This document shows, one piece after another, positions 29,170 through 38,407 of a stretch of DNA of 64,000 nucleotides. Position numbers and translations under genes: made by a program. This DNA is from Candidatus Ribeiella danica. GTDB taxonomy: Bacteria; Chloroflexota; Chloroflexia; Chloroflexales; Roseiflexaceae. The DNA is taken from contig JADKFS010000008.1 in NCBI GenBank assembly GCA_016717335.1, positions 310,001 through 374,000 of the forward strand. The letters are read 5' to 3'. The first letter of the stretch is position 1, and each line of letters opens with the position of its first letter. A model generated the notes under the pieces. The model was not told the DNA's origin. It worked only from the letters and a program-made list of their open reading frames with translations, and searched no databases.

Positions 29170-29601
29170 GTGTTCCTGGGCGAGTACGACCACAACATGG
29201 ATGAGAAAGGCCGCCTGGCTGTCCCCTCGCGCTTTCGCGAGGAGCTGGGCGATGGCGTGGTCGTCACGCGCGGGTTCGATCACTGCCTGATGGGCTTTCC
29301 CAGGTCGACCTGGGAGCAACTGGCCCAGCGGGTCAGCGGCCTGTCGCTGGGCCAGGGCGAGGCGCGCAACCTGCGCCGGCTGCTCTTCTCGGGCGCGGCC
29401 GATATCATGCTCGACCGCCAGGGGCGCATCTTGATCCCGCAGAACCTGCGCGAGTACGCCGGCATCGGCGACGCGGTAATCATCGCCGGGCTGAACACGC
29501 ACTTTGAAATCTGGGCCACCGAGCGCTGGGGCGAGGTGCTGGAGAACATCGATAGCAGCGCCAGCGCGATCGCCGAGCAGCTGGCAGCCCTGGGAATTTA
29601 A
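29170..29601 (+). CDS. Transcriptional regulator MraZ
   Basis: 143 aa with two AbrB-like SpoVT/MraZ modules: FLGEYDHNMDEKGRLAVPSRFR at the start and ADIMLDRQGRILIPQNLREYAG in the second half. It is the autorepressor of the dcw operon and has its cognate boxes just upstream. GTG start at 29170; the ribosome binding site is weak. Stop overlaps the array that begins rsmH. Confidence 0.96.
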   Translation: MFLGEYDHNMDEKGRLAVPSRFREELGDGVVVTRGFDHCLMGFPRSTWEQLAQRVSGLSLGQGEARNLRRLLFSGAADIMLDRQGRILIPQNLREYAGIGDAVIIAGLNTHFEIWATERWGEVLENIDSSASAIAEQLAALGI

Positions 29602-29605
29602 AAGG

Positions 29606-30600
29606 ATGAAGGATGAAAAGCGCGATTCCGACGATTCAACCTTCAGCCTTCAGCCTTCAGCCTTCCGGCACACGCCGGTTCTGCTGAGCGAGGTCGTTGC
29701 GGGGCTGGCGCCACACAACGGCGGGCGCTACGTCGATGGGACGCTCGGCGGCGGCGGGCACGCGGCGGCTGTACTCGAGCACAGCCGCCCCGACGGCCAC
29801 CTGCTCGGGATCGACGCCGACCCGGCCGCGCTGGCAGCCGCGCGCGCGCGCCTCGCGCCGTATGGCGACCGAGCGGTGCTGGCGCACGGCAACTTTCGCG
29901 ACCTGGCACAGCTGGCCCACGAGCACGGCTTCGATCAGGTCGACGGCATCCTGCTCGACCTGGGGGTGTCATCGCACCAACTCGACACGCCCGAGCGCGG
30001 GTTCTCGTTCACGGTCGACGCGCCGCTGGATATGCGGCTCGACCCGACCGACGGGCCAACCGCCGCCGACCTGGTCAACCAGCTGCCCGAGAGTGAGCTG
30101 GCCGACCTGATCTATCGCTACGGCGAGGAGCGCGGCTCACGCCGGATCGCGCGCTTCATCGCCGAGGCGCGCCGCCAGCGCCCGATCGAGACCACCGGCG
30201 CGCTATCGGATCTGGTGACGCGCGCGCTGGGCGGGCGGCACGGCAAGATCCACCCGGCCACGCGCACGTTCCAGGGGCTGCGGATCGCCGTCAATCGCGA
30301 GCTCGAGAGCCTGGAGGCGGCGCTGCCCCAGGCGGTCGAGCTGCTTGCGCCGGGCGGCCGGCTGGCGGTGATCGCGTTTCACTCGCTGGAGGATCGGATC
30401 GTCAAGCTGTTCTTCCGCAGCGAGTCGGCTACGGCGGCGTGGGCCACGAGCGGATGTCGATCATCACCAAGAAGCCAATCGAGGCCGGCGAGCCGGAGGT
30501 GCGGGCCAACCCGCGCAGTCGAAGCGCGAAGCTGCGAGTAGCCGAGCGAGTAGTCAGTCGTCAGCAGTTAGAACCAATGCTATTCGATGAGGCGCCGTAG
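29606..30600 (+). CDS. 16S rRNA m4C1402 methyltransferase, frameshifted near the 3' end
   Basis: RsmH (MraW) methylates N4 of C1402 in 16S rRNA. HTPVLLSEVV, YVDGTLGGGGHAAAVLE (SAM binding), LLDLGVSSHQLD and FHSLEDRIVK are intact. The first frame then runs to a stop at 30541 with a nonsense tail. The normal C-terminus (MSIITKKPI...EVRANPRSRSAKLRVAE) continues in another frame to a TAG at 30598-30600. A single missing base near 30424-30430 explains this. The 5' end before HTPVLL is encoded by GGATGAA and CTTCAGC arrays, so the N-terminus is partly repeat-derived. Sequencing error or a real frameshift cannot be told apart here. Confidence 0.85.
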
Positions 30601-30632
30601 CGCAACGGTACGGTACTGACTACTGACATCTG
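30548..30632. repeat. Two-armed TGACTAC-type array
   Basis: GTAGTCAGTCGTCAGCAG left arm (overlapping the rsmH tail) and GTACTGACTACTGACAT right arm. Confidence 0.85.
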
Positions 30633-30647
30633 TAAAGAGGATCAGCC

Positions 30648-31040
30648 ATGGCCGTCAATATCCGACAGCTCTTTCCGCTCCAGCAGGCGAAGGCGCGCCG
30701 CAGCCGACTGCCGCGCTACCTGCGGCTCGACGGCGGGCGCTACCTGATCGCGGCGGCGCTGATCTTTTCGTGCCTCAGCCTGATCTCGCTCGGGCAGACC
30801 GGGCGGCTGGCGACCCAGGGCTACGAGATGGCCCAGCTGCAGGCCGAGCACACCGATCTGCTGCGCCAGCGCAACGCGCTGCAGCTCCGACTCTCGCAGG
30901 CCCAGTCGCTCGAACAGATCCAGCGCCGCGCCGCCGACATGCACCTGCGGCCGATGGCACCCGAGCAGGCGCGCTACATCACGATCGCGCCGCCGTCTTC
31001 CGCGCAGCAGCCGCCGGCTAGCGACAAGGTGACCAGGTGA
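30648..31040 (+). CDS. FtsL-like division protein
   Basis: 130 aa with FtsL topology: short basic cytosolic N-terminus, one membrane helix (about residues 33-50) and an extracytoplasmic coiled coil (AQLQAEHTDLLRQRNALQLRLSQAQSLEQIQRRAADM). Position between rsmH and the class B PBP is the canonical ftsL slot. FtsL would link FtsQ and the FtsW-PBP pair. Primary sequence identity to FtsL is always low, so the call rests on topology and synteny. Its last codons (SDKVTR) are encoded by the flanking GGTGACCA array. Confidence 0.75.
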   Translation: MAVNIRQLFPLQQAKARRSRLPRYLRLDGGRYLIAAALIFSCLSLISLGQTGRLATQGYEMAQLQAEHTDLLRQRNALQLRLSQAQSLEQIQRRAADMHLRPMAPEQARYITIAPPSSAQQPPASDKVTR

Positions 31041-31095
31041 CCAGGTGACCAGGTGACAGGGCGCTGGCCTTGTCACCCCTCACCTTGTCACCCCT
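31023..31095. repeat. GGTGACCA/GGTGACAA inverted array
   Basis: Left arm 31023-31058 includes the stop of the ftsL-like gene; right arm about 31069-31094 is its inverse with GTCACC units. The PBP start follows nine bases later. Confidence 0.9.
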
Positions 31096-31103
31096 TCACA
31101 AAC

Positions 31104-32897
31104 ATGGCGACACGCACGACACAACCGAATAAGCCGATCGCAATCAGCCGCTGGCGCGTCAACGCCGTGCTGCTGGCCGCCGTCGTCGCGCTGGTCGTCG
31201 TGGGTCTGCGGCTCGGCAATCTCCAGGTCGTGCAGGGCCAGCAGCTGGCGACGCTGGCCCGCAGCGAGATCAACCAGCAGCTGACGATCGCGCCGCGCCG
31301 GGGCGCGATCCGCGACCGGGCCGGCAATGTGCTGGCGCTGGATGTCGATCGCGAGAGCCTGTTCGTCGTGCCGCCGCAGGTCAAGAAGGAGGGCGCCGCC
31401 CGGCTGGCGCTGATGCTGTCCGGCCTGCTCGGCAAGCCCGCGCCCGAGATCCTGGCCGCGCTGCAGGATCAGACCAAGGTATGGGTGCCGATCAAGCGCT
31501 GGCTCGACCCCGAGATCGCCAAGCAGGTCGCGAAGATCGCCGAGGAGGAGCCGGGGCTGCAGCTGATCTACGAGCCGCGCCGGGTCTACCCGCAGGGCAG
31601 CCTGGCCGCCCAGACGATCGGCGCGGTCAACTTCGAGAACATCGGCATCAGCGGCGTGGAGGGTTTCTACGATAGCGTGCTGAAAGGCGTGACCGGCACG
31701 ATCACCGCCGAGGTGGACGCGCAGCGCAACCCGATCTGGATCGCGCCGCAGCAGACTCAGCCGGCCAGCAACGGCGCCGACCTGGAGCTGACGCTCGATC
31801 CGCTGGTCCAGCACGTGATCGAGGCCGAGCTGAAGGCCGCGGTGGACAAGCACCACGCCTCGGGCGGCACGGTGATCGTGCTCGACCCCAAGACCGGCGC
31901 GATCCGCGGCATGGCCAGCTACCCAACCTTCGACCCGAACCGGTACAACGACTACCCGGCCGAGATGTACAACCGCAACCCGGCGATCGGGCAGGTCTAC
32001 GAGCCCGGCTCGACCTTCAAGATCGTCACAGTCTCGGCCGGCCTGCAGGCCCGCGCGTTCACCGCCGACACAACCGTCGACGACGGGGGCGTGATCGACC
32101 GCTACGGCTGGCCGATCCACAACTGGGACAGCGGCGGCCACGGGCCGATCACGCCGGGCCAGGTGCTGCTCTACTCCAGCAACGTCGGCGCGCTGCAGCT
32201 GAACGAGATGACCGGGGCCGAGCGGTTCTATAAGGCCGTGGCCGACTTTGGCTTCGGCAAGCCGACCGGCGTCGACCTGGCCGGCGAAGAGGTCGGCATC
32301 GTGCCCGACCCCGCGTCGCCCGACTGGAGCCCGCTCACGCTGGACACAAACGGCTTTGGCCAGAGCATCGCCGTCACGCCGCTGCAGCTGGTGCGGATGG
32401 CCGCCGCGGTCGGCAACGGCGGCCGGCTGATGCGGCCGTACATCGTTCAGAAGCGCTGCCGCGACGACGCGTGCGACACGACCAGCCCGCAGCAGGATGG
32501 CGCGCCGATCTCGCCCGAGGTCGCCGCGGCCGTGCGCGCGATGCTGGTGAAATCGGCCAACCACTACGTCGACGACGACGGCACCGCCAGCAAGTGGCTG
32601 ATGCCCGGCTACCAGGTCTCGGCCAAGACCGGCACGGCGCAGGTGCCCGACGGGCAGGGCGGCTACACCGAGGACGTGATCGGCTCGGTCGTCGGGCTGG
32701 CGCCGGCCGAGGACGCGCGCTACGCCATCCTGGTGAAGATCGACCGGCCGCAGGACGACCGCTGGGGTGTGCTGACGGCGCTGCCGGTGTACGAGGGGAT
32801 CGTCGAGCAGCTGATGCGCTACGAGCGCCTCGCGCCCGACCCGCAGCTGGCCGGGCCGGGCCAGACGCCGGGAGTGGCTGTTCGAACTGGGCAGTGA
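31104..32897 (+). CDS. Class B penicillin-binding protein (FtsI-type transpeptidase)
   Basis: 597 aa, division-specific peptidoglycan transpeptidase candidate. N-terminal membrane helix (about residues 17-35), PBP dimerisation domain opening with PRRGAIRDRAGN, and a transpeptidase domain with SxxK (STFK, Ser near 303), SSN and KTGTAQ (Lys near 508). No PASTA domain. The ATG at 31104 lacks a ribosome binding site because the repeat arm abuts it; translation may be coupled to the upstream gene. murE, which often follows, is absent. Confidence 0.9.
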   Translation: MATRTTQPNKPIAISRWRVNAVLLAAVVALVVVGLRLGNLQVVQGQQLATLARSEINQQLTIAPRRGAIRDRAGNVLALDVDRESLFVVPPQVKKEGAARLALMLSGLLGKPAPEILAALQDQTKVWVPIKRWLDPEIAKQVAKIAEEEPGLQLIYEPRRVYPQGSLAAQTIGAVNFENIGISGVEGFYDSVLKGVTGTITAEVDAQRNPIWIAPQQTQPASNGADLELTLDPLVQHVIEAELKAAVDKHHASGGTVIVLDPKTGAIRGMASYPTFDPNRYNDYPAEMYNRNPAIGQVYEPGSTFKIVTVSAGLQARAFTADTTVDDGGVIDRYGWPIHNWDSGGHGPITPGQVLLYSSNVGALQLNEMTGAERFYKAVADFGFGKPTGVDLAGEEVGIVPDPASPDWSPLTLDTNGFGQSIAVTPLQLVRMAAAVGNGGRLMRPYIVQKRCRDDACDTTSPQQDGAPISPEVAAAVRAMLVKSANHYVDDDGTASKWLMPGYQVSAKTGTAQVPDGQGGYTEDVIGSVVGLAPAEDARYAILVKIDRPQDDRWGVLTALPVYEGIVEQLMRYERLAPDPQLAGPGQTPGVAVRTGQ

Positions 32898-33000
32898 TTC
32901 AGATGCCAGTAGTCGGATATCAGATGTCAGTACTGGTGAAGGGCAACGATCAGCATTGCTGCTGGCTACCGACTGCTGGCTACTGACTACCGACTACTTG
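32890..33000. repeat. TGACTAC-type array between PBP and murF
   Basis: ATTCAGATGCCAGTAGTCGG-type left units and CTGGCTACCGACTGCTGGC-type right units. Confidence 0.85.
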
Positions 33001-33050
33001 ATCTATGCTACAATGCCGCCGAGGACCCTGGATTTCTCAAGGAGACGGCG

Positions 33051-34526
33051 GTGTTGCGACTGGACGAAGTGCTGACTGGCGTGCAGGTGGCGGAGGACCG
33101 GCGGACGCCGATCATCCCACCGGCGCTCGGGCAGGTTGCCTACGGCGAGGCGGTGATCGACTCGCGGCTGGCGACCCCCGACTCGCTGTTCGTCGCGCTG
33201 AGCGGCGAGCGAGTCGACGGGCACACCTTCCTGGCCGACGCCGTGGCGCGCGGGGCGCGGGCGGCGCTGGTGCGGCGGGATCGCGCGGCCGAGCTGACGA
33301 TCGACCAGCCCTTCGCGGTGGTCGAGCCCGGCGGGGCCGGGCTGGAGCGCGCGACGCCCGCAAGCGTGCTGCTGATCGCGGTCGACGAGCCGCTCGCGGC
33401 GCTGCACCGGCTGGCGGCCTACCATCGTGGGTTGTTCGCGCCGAAGGTGATCGGGATCACCGGCAGCGTGGGCAAGACCTCCACAAAGGAGGTCGCGGCG
33501 GCGGTTCTCAGGCGTCGCTACAGCACCTTAAAAAATCCAAGAAGCTATAACAACGAGTCCACATTGCCACTAACCCTGCTCCAGCTGGCCGCGCACCACG
33601 ACGTGGCGGTCCTGGAGATGGGGGCCTATGTGCCGGGCGATATTGCGCTGCTGGCGCAGCTCGCCCGGCCACAGATCGGCATTGTGACCAATGTCGGCCC
33701 CTCGCACCTGGGGCGGATGGGCAGCATCGAGACCGTCGCCCGGACCAAGAGCGAGCTGGTGCGAGCGCTGCCGCCCGACGGCTACGCGATCCTCAACGCC
33801 GACGACGAGCGGGTGCGCGCGATGGCCGAGCTGACGCCGGCGCGGCCGTTCTTCTACGGGCTCGACCCGGCCGCAAACCTGTGGGCCGACGAGATCGAGG
33901 GCCGCGGGCTGGAGGGGATCGCCTTCCGAGCCCACTACGACGGCGAGGCGGTCCACCTGCGGCTGCCGCTGCTCGGCCGCCACAGCGTCCACACGGCGCT
34001 CGCCGCCACGGCGGCCGGCCTGCTGCTCGGCCTGGGCTGGGACGCGATCGTCGACGGGCTACGCGACGAGAGCGCGCAGCTGCGGCTGCTGGCGGTGCCG
34101 GGCACCCGCGGGGCGACCCTGATCGACGACACCTACAACGCCTCGCCCACCTCGTCGCTCGCCGCGCTCAACCTGCTCGCCGACCTGGACGGGCGGCGCA
34201 TCGTGGTGCTGGGCGACATGCTCGAGCTCGGCGAGATCGAGGAGCAGGCCCATCGCATGGTCGGGCGGCGCGCGGCCGAGGTCGCCGACATCCTGATCAG
34301 CGTCGGGCCGCGGGCGCGCTGGATCGCCGACGAGGCGCGCGCCTCGGGCCTGCGCGCCGACCAGGTGACGATGCTCGCGACCAACGCGGAGGCGATCGAG
34401 CTGCTGCGCGAGCAGCTGCGCTCGGGCGACTACGTCTTGATCAAGGGGTCGCGCGGCGCCGCGATGGAGGCGATCGTGGCGGCGCTCCAGCAGCAGCCGG
34501 AGAATAAGGGATCTTCGATTTTTTAG
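33051..34526 (+). CDS. UDP-MurNAc-tripeptide-D-Ala-D-Ala ligase
   Basis: MurF, 491 aa, adds D-Ala-D-Ala to the UDP-MurNAc tripeptide. Three Mur-ligase domains are present: an N-terminal DSR region, central ATPase with GSVGKTSTKE, and a C-terminal domain starting near PFFYGLDP...LIDDTYNASPTS. GTG start at 33051 with AAGGAG six bases upstream. The central part around 33520-33570 has plainer, AT-richer codons than the flanks. A TACAAT box at 33008-33013 could give internal transcription. Confidence 0.95.
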   Translation: MLRLDEVLTGVQVAEDRRTPIIPPALGQVAYGEAVIDSRLATPDSLFVALSGERVDGHTFLADAVARGARAALVRRDRAAELTIDQPFAVVEPGGAGLERATPASVLLIAVDEPLAALHRLAAYHRGLFAPKVIGITGSVGKTSTKEVAAAVLRRRYSTLKNPRSYNNESTLPLTLLQLAAHHDVAVLEMGAYVPGDIALLAQLARPQIGIVTNVGPSHLGRMGSIETVARTKSELVRALPPDGYAILNADDERVRAMAELTPARPFFYGLDPAANLWADEIEGRGLEGIAFRAHYDGEAVHLRLPLLGRHSVHTALAATAAGLLLGLGWDAIVDGLRDESAQLRLLAVPGTRGATLIDDTYNASPTSSLAALNLLADLDGRRIVVLGDMLELGEIEEQAHRMVGRRAAEVADILISVGPRARWIADEARASGLRADQVTMLATNAEAIELLREQLRSGDYVLIKGSRGAAMEAIVAALQQQPENKGSSIF

Positions 34527-34531
34527 CCTAG

Positions 34532-34609
34532 CCCGGTGGTGGGGTGTGGGGTGCCACACTCCACCACTGGGGATGCCTGGAGGGGTCGAAGGTTCCTCCA
34601 GGCATCCCC
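34532..34609. promoter_or_regulatory. Two adjacent strong hairpins before mraY
   Basis: The first pairs GGTGGTGGGGTGTGG with its near-inverse around GGTG; the second pairs 34569-34583 with 34595-34609 (15 bp, perfect). No U-run follows. They may pause transcription or mark an RNA processing site between murF and mraY. Confidence 0.55.
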
Positions 34610-34624
34610 GGAGGAGAACGACAC

Positions 34625-35740
34625 GTGGAAGAGGCATTAAAATCGCTGCTGGTCAAAGATATGTCGCGCGCCCTGTTGCTCGCGGCCGCAGCGTTTGTGC
34701 TGACACTGGCGACCGGCGGATACTGGGTGCGCTTCCTGCGCAGGCACCGGATCGGCAAGCAGATCCGCGCCGAAGGCCCGGAGAGCCACATGATCAAGAC
34801 CGGCACGCCGACGATGGGCGGCATTATCATTCTCCTGCCGGTGCTTGTTCTGACAATCTGCTTCAATCTGATCGAGCGCTGGTCGATGCTGCTGCCGCTC
34901 TCGGTCCTGGCCGGCTTCGCGGTGCTGGGCGGCCTCGACGACTATATGTCGCTGATTGGGACGCGCTCGAAGAGCTACGGCTTCACCTCGCGGCGCAAGC
35001 TCATCCTGACGATCGTCATCGCGCTGGGCGCAAGCCTGGTGCTGTACCTGCCGGCGCCGTTCGGCCTGCAGAAGGCCGAGTTCAAAGGCCCGGTGATCAT
35101 CCCAGGCGTCGGACAGTGGGATATCGGGCTGTGGTACATCCCGCTGGCGACCTTTATCATCATCTCGTCCAGCCACGCCGTGAACCTGACCGACGGGCTC
35201 GACAGCCTGGCCGGCTGGAACCTGACGCTGGCCTTCGCCGCCTACGGGGTGATCACATTCCTCGACCAGCGCTTTCTCAACCTGATGGCGTTCAACTTCA
35301 CGCTGGTGGGCGCCTGCGCGGCCTTCCTGTGGTTCAACGCCCACCCGGCGCAGGTCTTTATGGGGGATCTCGGCTCACTCTCGCTCGGCGCTGTGCTGGC
35401 GGTCGTCGCGCTCCAATCGCAACAGTGGCTGCTCCTGCCGATCGTCGGCGCGGTGTTCGTGGCCGAGGCGATCTCGGTGATCATCCAGGTCGGCTACTTC
35501 AAGTGGACCCGCAAGCGCCGCGGCGAGGGCCGGCGATTCTTCAAGATGGCGCCGCTGCACAACCACTTCGAGCTGCTGGGCTGGAGCGAGACCCAGGTGA
35601 TGCAGCGCTTCGTGCTGGTCGGGATGGTCGCCGCGCTGATCGGGATCTCGCTGGCGCTGACGCTGCGCGACCAGCAGCGCGCGCAGTCGCAGCTCGGCCC
35701 GCCGCCCCAGCAGTCGGTGGTTCAGACAAGCGGACAATAA
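34625..35740 (+). CDS. Phospho-N-acetylmuramoyl-pentapeptide transferase
   Basis: MraY, 371 aa, forms lipid I from UDP-MurNAc-pentapeptide and undecaprenyl phosphate. About ten membrane helices; motifs GTPTMGG, LGGLDDYMSL, NLTDGLDSLA and PLHNHFELLGWSE are all visible. GTG start at 34625 with GGAGGA nine bases upstream. The C-terminal 25 residues are Gln/Pro-rich and extra. Confidence 0.95.
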   Translation: MEEALKSLLVKDMSRALLLAAAAFVLTLATGGYWVRFLRRHRIGKQIRAEGPESHMIKTGTPTMGGIIILLPVLVLTICFNLIERWSMLLPLSVLAGFAVLGGLDDYMSLIGTRSKSYGFTSRRKLILTIVIALGASLVLYLPAPFGLQKAEFKGPVIIPGVGQWDIGLWYIPLATFIIISSSHAVNLTDGLDSLAGWNLTLAFAAYGVITFLDQRFLNLMAFNFTLVGACAAFLWFNAHPAQVFMGDLGSLSLGAVLAVVALQSQQWLLLPIVGAVFVAEAISVIIQVGYFKWTRKRRGEGRRFFKMAPLHNHFELLGWSETQVMQRFVLVGMVAALIGISLALTLRDQQRAQSQLGPPPQQSVVQTSGQ

Positions 35741-35741
35741 T

Positions 35742-35818
35742 ATAGTTATGAGTTTTGAATTTTGAGTTTTGAGTAATTCAGAACTCAGAAGTTAGAGCTC
35801 AAAACTCAAAACTCAGCG
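35742..35818. repeat. CTCAAAA/TTTTGAG inverted array
   Basis: TTTTGAGTTTTGAG left arm and CTCAAAACTCAAAACTCA right arm; the murD ATG follows directly with no ribosome binding site. Confidence 0.9.
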
Positions 35819-35820
35819 CT

Positions 35821-37353
35821 ATGGATCTACGCGGGAAACGCGCTCTAGTGATGGGGCTCGGGGTTCACGGCGGCGGCCTGGGGGTCGCCCGCTTCCTGGT
35901 CAGCCAGGGGGCCAGCGTCACCGTCACCGATATGCGCGGGCCCGAGCAGCTCCAGCCGTCGCTCGCGGCGCTGGCCGGCCTGCCCATCCGCTACGTGCTC
36001 GGCGAGCACCGCGAGGACGATTTCCGCGAGGCCGACCTGGTCGTCCGCAACCCCGGCGTGCCGCGCGAGTCGCGCTACCTCCAGGTCGCCCGCGCCGCGG
36101 GGGCGGCGATCGAGATGGAGATGACGCTGTTCTTCCGGCTCTGCCCCGGCCCAATCCTCGGCATCACCGGAACGAAGGGCAAGACTACCACGACGCTGCT
36201 CGCAGGGGCGATGCTGCGCGAGCAGCACCCCGACACGGTCGTGGCCGGCAACCTGCGCGTCTCGGCGCTCGAGGCGCTGCCGCGCATTGGGGCTGGCACG
36301 CCGGTGGTGCTGGAGCTTTCGAGCTGGCAGCTGGAGGGGCTGGGCGAGGCTGGTCTTAGCCCGCAATATGCGTGCTATCTCAACCTGTACCCCGACCACC
36401 TCGACCGCTATGGCTCCATGCACGCATATGCCAAGGCGAAAGAGCAGATCTTCCTGCACCAGCGCGCGAGCGACGTCGCAGTGTTCAATTCGAGAAGCAG
36501 AGCATACTCGGGCACTGATATCGATCGGGAGCGCGTTTGGACGTTCCGAAAAACTCCGGCGAGGAAGGTTTGGTTTCTCGGCTCACTTTCCGACGACGAT
36601 GACGAGTTGTATCCAGGCCAGGACTTTACCGAGCGAGATTGTTTCATCGGATGGAATGACGATCGGCTGATCTGGGAACAATTCGAACACAATAGACTCA
36701 CGGGGCTCTTGGATCGGATCGATGAGGTTATTTGCACAACAGACGACGTCCGATTGTCTGGCACACATAATTTGGAAAATATCGCCGCGGCGGCGGCGCT
36801 GGCAAAGAGCTTCGGCGTCGAATCGGCGCACATCCGCAGCGCGATCCGCGGCTTTAGCGGCGTCGAGCACCGGCTCGAGCTGGTCCGCGAGCTCGACGGC
36901 GTGGACTACATTAACGACACCGCCGCGACCGCACCCGAGGCCGCAATTGCGGCATTATATAGTTTTGAGAGACCGATCATTCTGATCGCCGGCGGGGCCG
37001 ACAAGAACCTGCCGTTCGCCGGGCTGGCGCGCGCCATCCGCGAGCGGGCGAAGGCCGTGGTGCTGCTGGAAGGAACTGCGACGCCCAAACTGCTACAGGC
37101 GCTGGATCGGCAAGACCAACGACCAACGACCAACGACCAAAATGTCGTACCCAACAATTCATCGCCAGCCCTTGGTCATTCGTCTTTCGTCCTTGGTCCA
37201 TATAGCGACTTCGCCCAGGCGAGCGAGGAAGCCAGGCGGCTGGCCGCGCCGGGCGACGTGGTGCTGCTCTCGCCGGGGTGCGCCAGCTTCGGCATGTTCC
37301 GCAACGAGTTCCACCGTGGCGAGGAGTTCCGGCGGATCGTCAATCAATTGTAG
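35821..37353 (+). CDS. UDP-MurNAc-L-alanine:D-glutamate ligase
   Basis: MurD, 510 aa, adds D-Glu to UDP-MurNAc-L-Ala. GTKGKTTTTLL is the ATP loop; NLYPDHLDRY and the HNLENIAAAAA/HRLELV transition mark central and C-terminal domains. It is 50-60 aa longer than typical. One reason is an in-frame repeat insert at about 37112-37200. A central stretch (about 36480-36775) is visibly AT-richer with different codon choice and may be a recombinant segment. No ribosome binding site before the ATG, which touches a repeat arm. Confidence 0.95.
   Translation: MDLRGKRALVMGLGVHGGGLGVARFLVSQGASVTVTDMRGPEQLQPSLAALAGLPIRYVLGEHREDDFREADLVVRNPGVPRESRYLQVARAAGAAIEMEMTLFFRLCPGPILGITGTKGKTTTTLLAGAMLREQHPDTVVAGNLRVSALEALPRIGAGTPVVLELSSWQLEGLGEAGLSPQYACYLNLYPDHLDRYGSMHAYAKAKEQIFLHQRASDVAVFNSRSRAYSGTDIDRERVWTFRKTPARKVWFLGSLSDDDDELYPGQDFTERDCFIGWNDDRLIWEQFEHNRLTGLLDRIDEVICTTDDVRLSGTHNLENIAAAAALAKSFGVESAHIRSAIRGFSGVEHRLELVRELDGVDYINDTAATAPEAAIAALYSFERPIILIAGGADKNLPFAGLARAIRERAKAVVLLEGTATPKLLQALDRQDQRPTTNDQNVVPNNSSPALGHSSFVLGPYSDFAQASEEARRLAAPGDVVLLSPGCASFGMFRNEFHRGEEFRRIVNQL
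37110..37202 (+). repeat. In-frame repeat insert in murD
   Basis: Left arm of GACCAAC units (from 37112) and right arm GGTCATTCGTCTTTCGTCCT (to 37197). Read as DQRPTTNDQ...GHSSFVLGP between LLQALDRQ and DFAQASEEARRLA. Confidence 0.9.
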
Positions 37354-37354
37354 A

Positions 37355-37429
37355 GTTCAGATTGTAGATTGTAGATTAGGTACTCTGCAATCTACAACCT
37401 GCAATCTGCAACCTGGAATCTGCAATCTG
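37355..37429. repeat. CAATCTA/TAGATTG inverted array
   Basis: GATTGTAGATTGTAGATT left arm; CAATCTACAACCTGCAATC right arm; abuts the rhomboid ATG at 37430. Confidence 0.9.
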
Positions 37430-38311
37430 ATGAGTCAACCCAACCAGCCAAACGAGGATGACGATCTGCAGCCGATGCTCAATCGCTTCGACGAGGAGTT
37501 CGGCCGGCGGCGCGACCCTGACGAGCCCGAGCCGGCGCCGGTCTACGGCGAGGCCCGGCCGGTGCAGCAGCCGCAGACCTACCAGCTGAGGCTGCCGCTC
37601 GGACAGGTCCGCGCGGTATGGGTGCTGCTGGCGCTGAACGTCGCGATCTTCGCCATCCCGTCGCTGCTCCAGCTCGTCGGCGTGCGGATCAACGGCGTGC
37701 CGATCTACGACTATACGCTCGACTTGGGCGCGAAGGATAACCAGGCGATCAAGATCGACGGCCAGTACTACCGATTTCTGACCGCGATGTTCCTGCACGG
37801 CAGCTGGCTGCACATCGGCTTCAACGCCTGGGCGCTCTACGCGCTGGGGCCCGAGGCCGAGCGGATCTACGGCACGCTGCGCTTCGTGGCGCTGTACCTG
37901 ATCGCCGGGCTGGCCGGCGGCACTGCATCCTACCTGTTCTCGGCGGCGCCGTCGGTCGGCGCGTCAGGCGCGATCTTCGGTCTGATCGGCGGGCTGGCGG
38001 CGTTCTACTACGTCTCGCGCAAGCTGCTCGGCGAGGCCTCGCGCCGGCAGCTCGGCAGCCTGATCACCGTCGTGATGATCAACCTGTTCATCGGCTTCAG
38101 CACGCCGCTGATCGACAACTCGGCCCATATCGGCGGGCTGATCGGCGGGGCGCTGCTCGGCTGGCTGCTGGCGCCGCGCTTCGCGGTCGACGAGCGGCTG
38201 TTCCCGCCGCAGGTGGTGCGGCGAGAGCTGCAGTACGGCTGGGCCGGCGCGGGGGTGTTTCTCGGCCTATTGGTCATGGCGGTAATGACGATCAAGCCAC
38301 CGATCCGGTAG
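37430..38311 (+). CDS. Rhomboid-family intramembrane serine protease
   Basis: 293 aa. Acidic cytosolic N-terminus of about 65 residues, then six or more membrane helices. Catalytic Ser in VGASGAIFG, catalytic His in NSAHIGGLIGG, and the HGSWLHIGFNAWAL helix with the conserved His/Asn pattern. Rhomboids cleave transmembrane substrates. Its place inside the dcw cluster between murD and ftsW is unusual; a substrate among neighbouring division proteins would be attractive but is pure inference. Confidence 0.9.
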   Translation: MSQPNQPNEDDDLQPMLNRFDEEFGRRRDPDEPEPAPVYGEARPVQQPQTYQLRLPLGQVRAVWVLLALNVAIFAIPSLLQLVGVRINGVPIYDYTLDLGAKDNQAIKIDGQYYRFLTAMFLHGSWLHIGFNAWALYALGPEAERIYGTLRFVALYLIAGLAGGTASYLFSAAPSVGASGAIFGLIGGLAAFYYVSRKLLGEASRRQLGSLITVVMINLFIGFSTPLIDNSAHIGGLIGGALLGWLLAPRFAVDERLFPPQVVRRELQYGWAGAGVFLGLLVMAVMTIKPPIR

Positions 38312-38400
38312 TCGGTAGTCAGATATCAGTAGTCAGTACCGATGCGAATCGCCGTGAAACATAGAATCTGACTACTGACGACTGGCTACTGACTACTAAA
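38312..38400. repeat. TGACTAC-type inverted array before ftsW
   Basis: GTAGTCGGTAGTCAGATATCAG left units and CTGACTACTGACGACTGG right units, then AAAGG and the ftsW ATG. Confidence 0.85.
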
Positions 38401-38407
38401 GGTTGTT

